The position numbers and the translations under genes were made by a program. A stretch of 64,000 bases of DNA from positions 62,001 through 126,000 of the forward strand of contig NMRA01000322.1 of the NCBI GenBank assembly GCA_002633005.1, written 5' to 3'. Shown here piece by piece: positions 59,701-64,000 of this stretch. This stretch comes from Phoronis australis (taxonomy: Eukaryota > Phoronida > Phoronidae). Positions within the stretch are counted from its first letter, which is position 1; every line of letters begins with the position of its first letter. The notes below the pieces were generated by a model. It did not search any database. It was not told the origin of the DNA and saw only the letters and a program-made list of their open reading frames with translations.

Positions 59701-62700
59701 CTCGTATTTGAAAGCATTTTTGTTGCTACTTACTACTGCAGTCGATAGCGCTTCCGCCCCAAGATTTGTTGGCGCCACAAGTTCGCGTCTGGTTGCCCCC
59801 GCTTTGAGTAAAGCCTGCGTGGCAACTGTACGTGGCAGTGTCTTGGTAGTCATTAGTATTGCTGGACACGTTCGAGTTTGCATTCTTATTTGGTGCGCCG
59901 CAGGAAACTTTACTACACATCAGAGCCGAGCTGTTCCAAGACTTATTAGCGCTGCAAGCAATGGCGGCGCTACCAGATGATGATTCGTAGCCGACGGCGC
60001 AGGTAAATGTGACGACGTCCATGTATAAGGTTCCATTGCCGTGTTGGACGGTGTTGGCATCTTTCGATGGCTGACCGCAGCTAACCTCTGAAACATTTAA
60101 AGATAATGATACACTCATACACTGCAGAACAGGATTTTAGAATAAACTGAGTGTCACCATTGGTGTAAGGTCACTAACATTTTCTTTCAAATGCAGATGA
60201 AAACAAAGAATTAATTCAATAATAATACTGAAATACTTGGACGCGGTTTCAGCAATTTAAAATTTATTATCTTCATAGAGGAAAATTAAAACCTGTAGCA
60301 TAGTTTGCTCACCTGAAAAACAGTTTTGCTTAGGTTTTATTGAAGTTCTTTAATCACAGCTCATTTTAAAAAGCCAGTTCAGGTATCACATCGCCCAGTA
60401 AAAGGAAACAACACTCGAGTTGCATACATGTACTTCAATTTGCGGGATCAATGAGTTAAGAATAATGCCGCTTACTCGATGAACAGTTGACTCCTTCGTA
60501 CCCAGCGTTACAGGTGCAGTTGTACGATGACACGTGGTTGTTGCATGTTCCGTGGACGCATGGGTTTCCAGCACAAGCGTCCGCTGGGACGCTGGAAGAC
60601 GTGGCAGCAACAGAGGATGAAGAGGCTGGTGTCGCAGATACGGAATCGCTGGCAGACCCAGAAGCTGATGCCGCTTGAGATACCACCGAAGAGCTCGGAG
60701 TTGCCTGCTGAGAAACGCTCGACGAGGTAGCAGCGGAGGTTTGGGCAGCAACTGACGAAGATGTTGCTGCAGAAGAAGACACTAAACATCAACAAATTAA
60801 CAGATTTGGCACAGTTTGCAAGGGTTGTGACTTCCATTGCCAAGTTTGACTCTTTGTGCGATGAGAAGTCATCTCACAGCATAGATAATGCTCACCGTCT
60901 CTAGCTGGCTCAGTAGAGACAGTGACGCTCCTATAGCCGCTTCATAGAGGGACATCTTAAGAGGCTGTCGACGTATTTAATTTCTTCCAACTCGAAAAAG
61001 CACTACCGTTATCAAACTTTTTCTTTGACCAGTCCTTCGTCCAGTTCCCAAAATTGGTAACTCGCCAATTTTACATAGCGCACGCCAGAGGATATGACGT
61101 CGTACCATCCGCCGCGTGCAGTGTTAAAAATGGCGAGTTGGGAACTGAACAAGAGACTGCTCAAAGAAAAAGTTTGATAACGGGAGTATCTCTTCGAGCT
61201 GGCAACAATTAAATACATCCACGGCCACCTACAGTAAGATGTCCCTCTATGCGCAAAAGGTATTTATGACAATGTGACTTTGAGGTTTTAGTCAGTGTGA
61301 GGAATAACTCGCCGAAAGGCTTCCGGCGTTTGAAGCACCCATAGGAGCTCCACAGTCTATACTGGCCCAGCGAGAGACGGTGATCACTTTCTATTCACAG
61401 CAAGCCTATACTTATTGTGCGACAGCGTCAATTCCACGCATCACTGTGACGGAATATAATTTGGACAGATCAGCCATATTTCCTTTCAATTTGTCCAAAT
61501 ATCCATCAGGGCCAACCGCGCTCGTGAGTCTGAGTAGATATCTGACAGGAGTCACAGTATACATGTAGTTACATGCGCGCACCTTGGGGGCTCGGGGAAT
61601 CGAACGAGCCCCCTCATTTGGCGAAGTGGGCAAAAAGATCAGCCTCAGAGAATCAAAAACTCCGAAAAAAGTAGAAAACGAGACAAAAGTTCACTAAAAT
61701 TCGGCGAATGCACAATTCATAGCTTTTGAACGTGCCTCTTGAATCTTAGTTAAAGGTCCACATTCTCAAACATTTGAGCCCTACATTTTTAGGCGTGCGC
61801 GCGTGAGTTAGTAGTGACAAGCGTGTGTAACACGATTCAAACTGAATTTATCTTGGGCGATTTCAAGATCGGACTTAAGCGGAAAGCGCATAAAAAACGC
61901 TTTAGTTAAACTTGACTACACTTAGTGGTCGCGCAACATTGTTAATCAGTTGAGGAGCAAGAGGATTCTGACCAAAGAGTATTTTTTGTAAATCTGCAGT
62001 CATTGATCATGCATTAGCTTGCATGCCATAAACAGGGAGGGTGTTAGTCCGATTGGCAGTGAAAATGACCAGAGAAATTCAAGAACCAATCAGGCTATTT
62101 GAGCCATGAGCAGAGAAGGAGATTACACGTTACAAATGATTTGAAATAACCTGACCACCACCCCACCATGAGCGTTGTTGGCTTCTGAAGACGGCTGCTG
62201 TAAGAAGCCGAAACTGTCAGGGGGTAATTAACTCAACTGGTCATGTCACAAGAATTTTCTAGTACATCTACATTAGACCTTCTTTTAATCAAACGTAAAT
62301 TATTTTACCTGCAGCGGACCCCGATGACGATGTCTGAGCAGCTGCAGCGGAGCTTGATGAAGAAGCAGACGCCGACGACACAGAAGAACCTTACGAGGAC
62401 ATAATGAAAGACATTTCAAACTTAAACTGCATATAAACATAGACTGTACAAAGTTAGTGAAAACCAGGTACATGTAAATCATAATGATGACGAACATCCC
62501 ATGCAAATTAGTCACAAGTCAATACGGCAATTAATGAGTTGGTTCAAGTACAAGAGTTGTTAGGCACATGTAACACTTTACATAATATAGAAAACGCTGA
62601 GGTTTAGAAAAATTACACTTGCACTGAGTCGGGAAAATGGATCAAAAAATTGCAATTCAATCATAAGTGTCAAATGACTGTCAGATTCTGTTCAGATTCG

Positions 62701-63374
62701 CACGGAGGGTGACAGCGTCGGTTTATTTTAATTTCCGACGTGTACATACTTGCTGCAGCAGAAGACGTTGACTGCACCGCAGCTACGGAGGAGCTTGAAG
62801 GAGAAGCAGACGAAGCCGACACAGAAGACGAGCCTATACAGACAAACACACCAACACGTCAACATGCATCGAGTTAAAAACGCAGTGTTAAAACACGGTT
62901 TCACAGTCCATCGTGCACCAAATACAATACTGGGATTGTAAGCCATGCATTTAGAAATAAATAATTGTTTTCGATCAAAGTTAATGGACTTTGCTAAACG
63001 GTGAGTTTTAGAAACAACATACGTAAAGGGCTAGGTTATTACACACGAGACATTGACAATGCCCCAATGAGTACACTACCATTGGCAACATATTTGTTAT
63101 GTGTACTTGACAACACACACGAAACATTCACAATGTTCCAATGACAACATTGGGCAGACTGGCTACAACCCGTTGCTTATATCGAGTCCCTTTGATTGAC
63201 CCACCGAATACTTCTAGAAATGGAACGTGCCATGTGGAGAAAACAACGCAACAGCATTGATGGTTCATTTGATTAATGACTTGTACATACTTGCTGCAGC
63301 AGAAGACGTTGACTGCACCGCAGCTACGGAGGAGCTTGATGGAGAAGCAGACGAAGCCGACACAGAAGACGAGC
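35509..63374 (-). CDS. MUC4-like mucin: EGF/sushi/TSP1/NIDO/AMOP/VWD single-pass membrane protein (31 exons, 5' incomplete)
   Basis: Thirty-one exons on the minus strand join with consistent phases (mostly phase 1) into 7,457 coding bases plus a stop, about 2,485 residues; the true N-terminus is beyond the right edge. Order: Ser/Ala-rich mucin segments, EGF, two sushi, EGF, TSP1+EGF-like, two EGFs, NIDO, AMOP, VWD and its extension, cadherin/Ig-like module, about 15 calcium-binding EGF repeats, a second TSP1, a module with an RRKR site, Thr-rich stalk, TM helix and stop. NIDO-AMOP-VWD in this order is diagnostic of the MUC4/SUSD2 group. The protein should be a large, calcium-rigidified, glycosylated adhesion or matrix component at the cell surface. 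Related mucin-like proteins have been reported from coral skeletal matrix, so a biomineral or mucus role is possible but is inference. Confidence 0.9.
36260..36499 (-). CDS. Mucin-like gene exon 30: juxtamembrane module with RRKR processing site
   Basis: 240 bases, phase 2 to phase 2. [17 protein letters not shown] is followed by [23 protein letters not shown] matches a furin-type cleavage site, so the ectodomain may be cut here. Donor GTGAGT. Domain not recognised; a ZP-C-like or SEA-like fold are candidates. Confidence 0.75.
37044..37177 (-). CDS. Mucin-like gene exon 29: juxtamembrane module, part
   Basis: 134 bases, phase 0 to phase 2. [20 protein letters not shown], then [19 protein letters not shown]; three cysteines and two N-glycosylation sequons (NSS, NVS/NQT). 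Donor GTGAGT. Confidence 0.7.
37593..37657 (-). CDS. Mucin-like gene exon 28: short linker exon
   Basis: 65 bases, phase 1 to phase 0. [19 protein letters not shown]. No domain recognised; supported by good splice sites (donor GTAAGT) and matching phases. Confidence 0.65.
38082..38255 (-). CDS. Mucin-like gene exon 27: second TSP1 domain
   Basis: 174 bases, 58 residues. [19 protein letters not shown] is the canonical TSP1 start (W-x-x-W-x-x-C, CSxTCGGG), followed by RVC and CNTDLCP at the end. It is closer to consensus than the TSP1 in exon 7. Donor GTAAGT, phase 1. Confidence 0.93.
38541..38666 (-). CDS. Mucin-like gene exon 26: last calcium-binding EGF
   Basis: 126 bases, [18 protein letters not shown] ... 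[15 protein letters not shown]. Donor GTAGGT, phase 1 at both ends. Confidence 0.88.
39023..39268 (-). CDS. Mucin-like gene exon 25: calcium-binding EGF plus Cys-rich EGF-like
   Basis: 246 bases. [15 protein letters not shown] ... [11 protein letters not shown], then a segment with [20 protein letters not shown] resembling the fibulin/EGF-like half-repeat in exon 23. Donor GTTCGT, phase 1. Confidence 0.85.
40237..40500 (-). CDS. Mucin-like gene exon 24: two calcium-binding EGFs
   Basis: 264 bases. [19 protein letters not shown] ... [11 protein letters not shown], then [19 protein letters not shown] ... [13 protein letters not shown]. Donor GTAAGT, phase 1. Confidence 0.9.
40912..41288 (-). 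CDS. Mucin-like gene exon 23: EGF-like plus two calcium-binding EGFs
   Basis: 377 bases, phase 2 to phase 1. [20 protein letters not shown] ... GQQLDGSG, then [13 protein letters not shown], then [12 protein letters not shown] ... YTCECLSGF. Two intact DxDEC starts. Donor GTGAGT. Confidence 0.88.
41537..41690 (-). CDS. Mucin-like gene exon 22: calcium-binding EGF
   Basis: 154 bases, phase 1 to phase 2. [12 protein letters not shown] ... [18 protein letters not shown], ending just before an in-frame TAG. Donor GTAGGT leaves two bases that complete Lys with exon 23. Confidence 0.8.
42225..42610 (-). repeat. Diverged about 50-75 bp tandem repeat interrupted by an insert
   Basis: GTTGACATTATGATG or close variants occur at about 42246, 42294, 42353 and 42569, each preceded by ACCTGTAGG.CTCTCTGTG-like sequence. 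Between the last two lies a GC-rich segment (about 42385-42560) with two GGGCTATAGC...CCC and GTGCG(C)GTCGCCCA blocks that look inserted. Confidence 0.6.
42657..42911 (-). CDS. Mucin-like gene exon 21: two calcium-binding EGFs
   Basis: 255 bases. [20 protein letters not shown] ... [12 protein letters not shown], then [17 protein letters not shown] ... [10 protein letters not shown]. Donor GTAAGT, phase 1. Confidence 0.9.
43397..43519 (-). CDS. Mucin-like gene exon 20: calcium-binding EGF
   Basis: 123 bases, [16 protein letters not shown] ... [15 protein letters not shown]. Donor GTAAGA, phase 1 at both ends. Confidence 0.88.
43990..44121 (-). CDS. Mucin-like gene exon 19: calcium-binding EGF
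   Basis: 132 bases, [19 protein letters not shown] ... [11 protein letters not shown]. Donor GTGAGT, phase 1 at both ends. Confidence 0.88.
44380..44605 (-). CDS. Mucin-like gene exon 18: EGF-like repeats
   Basis: 226 bases, phase 0 to phase 1. [17 protein letters not shown] completes one EGF. A Cys-rich segment with [17 protein letters not shown] follows, lacking the usual DxDEC start. Donor GTTAGT is weaker than its neighbours but is forced by phase and by an in-frame TAG just beyond it. Confidence 0.75.
44996..45183 (-). CDS. Mucin-like gene exon 17: calcium-binding EGF plus start of the next
   Basis: 188 bases, phase 1 to phase 0. [19 protein letters not shown] ... [10 protein letters not shown], then [13 protein letters not shown] at the donor GTACAA. 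Confidence 0.85.
45546..45595 (-). repeat. Perfect 25-bp tandem duplication
   Basis: ACGATACGGTCCGTACAGAC plus CTCTA occurs twice without a mismatch, in the intron between exons 16 and 17. Confidence 0.97.
45713..45913 (-). CDS. Mucin-like gene exon 16: one and a half EGF repeats
   Basis: 201 bases. [20 protein letters not shown] finishes an EGF begun in the previous exon, then [20 protein letters not shown] forms the next. Its acceptor and first bases are repeated twice more upstream in the intron (see 45885-46078). Donor GTAAGA, phase 1. Confidence 0.85.
45885..46078 (-). repeat. 80-bp tandem repeat spanning an intron-exon boundary (acceptor triplicated)
   Basis: GCCAGGCAGGTT(G/T) followed by GTGCAGTTCTGGGCACCTG begins at 45885, 45965 and 46045, an exact 80-bp period. 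The copy at 45885 is the real exon 16 start (complement); the other two carry the same acceptor region and about the first 29 exon bases inside the intron. Confidence 0.95.
46417..46684 (-). CDS. Mucin-like gene exon 15: EGF repeats
   Basis: 268 bases, phase 0 to phase 1. NGGTCDFAV ... [19 protein letters not shown], then [20 protein letters not shown]. Several cysteines complete domains across exon boundaries. Donor GTGAGT. Confidence 0.85.
48067..48966. mobile_element. 900-bp long-TIR element with 9-bp target duplication (Mutator-like MITE)
   Basis: Inverted arms of about 275 bp (48067-48340 and 48692-48966) start TAGGCAATGACCATCGCCTC on both sides and differ at only a few positions. The direct repeat GCGTGCTCA flanks it at 48058-48066 and 48967-48975. 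Long TIRs with a 9-bp duplication fit the Mutator (MULE) superfamily. The identical 100-residue open frames on opposite strands come from the arms. The middle has no transposase, so it is non-autonomous. It sits in the intron between exons 14 and 15. Confidence 0.88.
49111..49391 (-). CDS. Mucin-like gene exon 14: cadherin/Ig-like strand module
   Basis: 281 bases. [36 protein letters not shown] and [12 protein letters not shown] suggest a cadherin- or Ig-like beta domain (ATDxNGD, VxDGxAS). Ends NCQ at phase 0, where EGF-like sequence begins in the next exon. Confidence 0.75.
49719..50009 (-). CDS. Mucin-like gene exon 13: MUC4-type extension after VWD
   Basis: 291 bases. [18 protein letters not shown], then TFTPVFF, then a two-Cys segment ending in an Ala/Lys-rich helix ([10 protein letters not shown]). 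The W...SLF-Y...W pattern after VWD is shared with MUC4/SUSD2-type proteins. Donor GTAAGT, phase 1. Confidence 0.8.
50647..50979 (-). CDS. Mucin-like gene exon 12: VWD domain, second part
   Basis: 333 bases. [20 protein letters not shown] is the conserved GLLGN-NGD-DF-PNGT block ending VWD domains, followed by LFYWGQH. Donor GTAAGC, phase 1. Confidence 0.9.
51530..51846 (-). mobile_element. Penelope-like element fragment: GIY-YIG endonuclease end
   Basis: The minus strand reads [59 protein letters not shown], with the VY-F-C--C---Y(V/I)G-T block and following R--R--H of GIY-YIG endonucleases in Penelope-like retroelements. It lies within the intron between exons 11 and 12. Confidence 0.75.
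51868..52010 (+). mobile_element. Penelope-like element fragment, opposite orientation
   Basis: The + strand reads [40 protein letters not shown], resembling the linker after the reverse transcriptase in Penelope-like elements (L-KRGYP---I--VL). It is head-to-head with the GIY-YIG fragment. Confidence 0.5.
52407..52649 (-). CDS. Mucin-like gene exon 11: VWD domain, first part
   Basis: 243 bases. [20 protein letters not shown] is the hallmark start of a von Willebrand factor D domain (GDPH, FNGxGEY). The open frame continues past the end, but donor GTAAGA at 52405-52406 leaves phase 1 and joins the second half in frame, so I stop there. Confidence 0.9.
54250..54383. mobile_element. About 130-bp MITE with 35-bp imperfect inverted ends
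   Basis: Left GCGTTCAGTAACGCTGGTAC...TAGCTAAAA pairs with the reverse complement of the right, CCGTTCAGTAACGCTAGGAC...TCGCTTAAAA. In the intron between exons 10 and 11. Target duplication not evident. Confidence 0.6.
54905..56140 (-). CDS. Mucin-like gene exon 10: NIDO and AMOP domains
   Basis: One long exon of 1,236 bases (412 residues), unlike its short neighbours. The N-terminal half is a NIDO (nidogen) domain, with [13 protein letters not shown] and later FTWSKMGDP and TVTFQCVV. The C-terminal part fits AMOP: C-x-x-W near residue 280, [18 protein letters not shown] in place of the usual CCYD...L block (one Cys replaced by Ala), then WSCCSNAN ... [10 protein letters not shown], the join to VWD seen in MUC4 and SUSD2. 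Donor GTGAGC, phase 1. Confidence 0.9.
56707..56838 (-). CDS. Mucin-like gene exon 9: calcium-binding EGF
   Basis: 132 bases, [20 protein letters not shown] ... [12 protein letters not shown], six cysteines. Donor GTGAGA, phase 1. It directly precedes the NIDO-AMOP exon. Confidence 0.9.
57114..57260 (-). CDS. Mucin-like gene exon 8: calcium-binding EGF
   Basis: 147 bases, [12 protein letters not shown] ... [17 protein letters not shown], six cysteines. Donor GTACGC, phase 1 at both ends. Confidence 0.85.
58103..58420 (-). CDS. Mucin-like gene exon 7: TSP1 domain plus EGF-like
   Basis: 318 bases. A thrombospondin type-1 repeat with [12 protein letters not shown] and NRTRTC (W-x-x-W, layered Arg/Trp) ends near CPGKPACP. 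An EGF-like segment follows, with [22 protein letters not shown]1 repeats bind matrix and glycosaminoglycans and can be C-mannosylated. Donor GTAAGG, phase 1. Confidence 0.85.
58608..58721 (-). CDS. Mucin-like gene exon 6: calcium-binding EGF
   Basis: 114 bases, one six-Cys EGF ([15 protein letters not shown] ... YTCQC ... GTHC). Donor GTGAGT, phase 1 at both ends, the standard shuffled EGF exon. Confidence 0.9.
59734..60087 (-). CDS. Mucin-like gene exon 5: two sushi (CCP) domains
   Basis: 354 bases encode two consecutive complement-control repeats, each with four cysteines and a Trp before the last Cys: [10 protein letters not shown] ... [10 protein letters not shown] ... [12 protein letters not shown], and [10 protein letters not shown] ... 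[10 protein letters not shown] ... [12 protein letters not shown]. Sushi repeats mediate protein-protein binding. Donor GTAAGT, phase 1. Confidence 0.9.
60476..60781 (-). CDS. Mucin-like gene exon 4: Ser/Thr/Ala-rich stretch and first EGF
   Basis: 306 bases. About 65 residues of Ser/Ala/Thr/Val mucin sequence ([19 protein letters not shown]) lead into an EGF with six cysteines ([11 protein letters not shown] ... [14 protein letters not shown] pattern). Donor GTAAGC, phase 1. Confidence 0.85.
60893..61382. mobile_element. Degenerate relative of the 48-kb long-TIR element
   Basis: Inverted ends TCACCGTCTCTAGCTGG and TCACCGTCTCTCGCTGG. The arms contain TTTAATT(T/C)(C/T)TTCCAACTCG, TATCAAACTTTTTCTTTGA and CGCCGGAAGC-like words shared with 48067-48966. 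More decayed, shorter and without a clear target duplication. In the intron between exons 3 and 4. Confidence 0.65.
61573..61805 (+). mobile_element. Diverged third copy of the MITE/SINE-like repeat seen at 29.4 and 32.3 kb
   Basis: Shares GCGCACC(T)TGGGGGCTCGGG, GAACGAGCCC, CATTTGGCGAAGTGG(G)CAAAAAGATC and AAAGGTCCACATT with 32290-32549, and ends AGGCGTGCGCGCGTG, mirroring its start. Confidence 0.65.
62309..62389 (-). CDS. Mucin-like gene exon 3: Ser/Ala-rich segment
   Basis: 81 bases, phase 1 at both ends (donor GTAAAA). Encodes a Ser/Ala run with [13 protein letters not shown], a diverged relative of exons 1-2. Confidence 0.7.
62741..62912 (-). repeat. Duplicated 170-bp block containing mucin exon 2 (partner 63282-63455)
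   Basis: TTGCTGCAGCAGAAGACGTT through CATGCATCGAGTTAAAAA and GTGTTAA(A/G)ACACGGTTTCAC is nearly identical at both places, with about ten differences, covering the exon and flanking intron. Confidence 0.9.
62750..62833 (-). CDS. Mucin-like gene exon 2: duplicated Ser/Ala-rich segment
   Basis: 84 bases with the same boundaries and phase as exon 1. Only one synonymous difference is seen (CCT/CCA), and the similarity extends into the flanking intron, showing a recent exon duplication. Confidence 0.75.
63291..63374 (-). CDS. Mucin-like gene exon 1 of those visible: Ser/Ala-rich segment
   Basis: 84 bases, phase 1 at both ends (acceptor ATAG, donor GTATGT). Encodes 28 residues rich in Ser and Ala ([20 protein letters not shown] core), an O-glycosylation-prone mucin segment. 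Protein-identical to the next exon. Confidence 0.75.
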
Positions 63375-63455
63375 CTATGCAGACAAACACGCCAACACAT
63401 AAACATGCATCGAGTTAAAAAACGCAGTGTTAAGACACGGTTTCACATTTAAGCC

Positions 63456-64000
63456 ACAACACAGATTCACCAAAATTATTTACCTCGGTTAATAAAGTCT
63501 CACACCAAACTACATGAATATTTTTGAAATTAAAGGTATCCTGCAGTGTCAAATATTCATGATGAAATCTCATTAGAAATTTGATTTTTCTGAGATCAGC
63601 ATCAGCACGCACTCGACCCAGCACCGTCGGGCGTCGCAGTCGAACACCCTCCTGGCACTGCTAAATTTCACTACCTAAAAGGTGGAAATTGTTAAGTGAA
63701 TTTAAAACCTCTCCGTTCCGTTGACGTGATAACATTGCCAAAATAAAAGACTTCGTGAGACATTGCCATGTTCACACTAGCTTCGTTCGCAAGATTTTGA
63801 GTCAACGGAACTCATCCCCTCAAACGCCCTTGATTACAGAAAATGTTTGGCAGACAATGGCGAGCATTATCAATTTGTAATACAATCAAAGGAACACATC
63901 ATATTTTATTCTTTTATAGCTCTGACCAAAGCTAAAAACTTCAACAATAATCTTTTAATTTTCACATGTTTGTGTAAGTATTATGTTTAATAATAATGTT
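63456..64000. other. Intron or upstream region of the mucin-like gene, no exon recognised
   Basis: No exon with matching phase-1 splice sites was identified to the right of exon 1. The minus-strand frame at 63430-63624 has no mucin or EGF character. The signal peptide and start codon lie beyond the window. Confidence 0.5.

Noticed and set aside
1-64000. CRISPR array, operon or prokaryotic defence system
   Set aside because: The DNA is plainly metazoan (introns, extracellular animal domains); the short direct repeats seen lack spacer-repeat structure.

Overview
This is a piece of animal genomic DNA. It has short exons separated by AT-rich introns with GT/AG boundaries, G-protein-coupled receptors, an extracellular EGF/sushi/TSP1/NIDO/AMOP/VWD protein, LINE, Penelope-like and DNA-transposon debris, and microsatellites. 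I infer a marine invertebrate. An anthozoan such as a reef coral fits best (AT-rich DNA, many ACATGTA words, an intronless class A receptor, and a MUC4-like mucin of the kind reported from coral skeletal matrix). Amphioxus or a hemichordate cannot be excluded by eye.

Layout: (1) 1-5.2 kb holds an intronless rhodopsin-family receptor on the + strand (1677-2702) with a poly(A) signal behind it. (2) 5.2-14.5 kb is a repeat graveyard: a THAP-like relic, an L1/Tx1-type LINE, a second LINE 3' end, diverged ~165-bp tandem repeats and a minus-strand LINE reverse-transcriptase relic. (3) 14.6-22.0 kb carries the last three exons of an adhesion-type receptor (TM5, TM6-7, cytoplasmic tail). I worked these out from matching splice phases. 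The last intron contains a LINE 3' end, a microsatellite and a 2.6-kb DNA transposon with ~0.5-kb inverted termini. Exons for TM1-TM4 were not found. (4) 24.7-32.5 kb is one sequence present twice, the copies meeting exactly at the only N in the window (29574). It is most likely two alleles joined end to end by the assembler. (5) 32.6-35.5 kb has no recognisable gene. (6) 35.5-63.4 kb, minus strand, is one large gene running in from beyond the right edge. I resolved 31 exons whose phases join into a single open frame of about 2,485 codons.

That product is a mucin-like, single-pass membrane protein. From N to C it has Ser/Ala-rich mucin segments, EGF, two sushi domains, EGF, TSP1 plus EGF-like, two EGFs, NIDO, AMOP, VWD with its MUC4-type extension, a cadherin/Ig-like strand module, a long array of calcium-binding EGF repeats, a second TSP1, an unrecognised juxtamembrane module with an RRKR processing site, a Thr-rich stalk, one TM helix and a two-residue cytoplasmic end (unless a further exon exists). 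Its introns hold a 900-bp long-TIR element with a perfect 9-bp target duplication, a degenerate relative of it, Penelope-like fragments and an 80-bp tandem repeat that multiplies one splice acceptor.

The three genes show no operon-like relation; they are neighbours only. All calls come from reading the sequence; no search was run.
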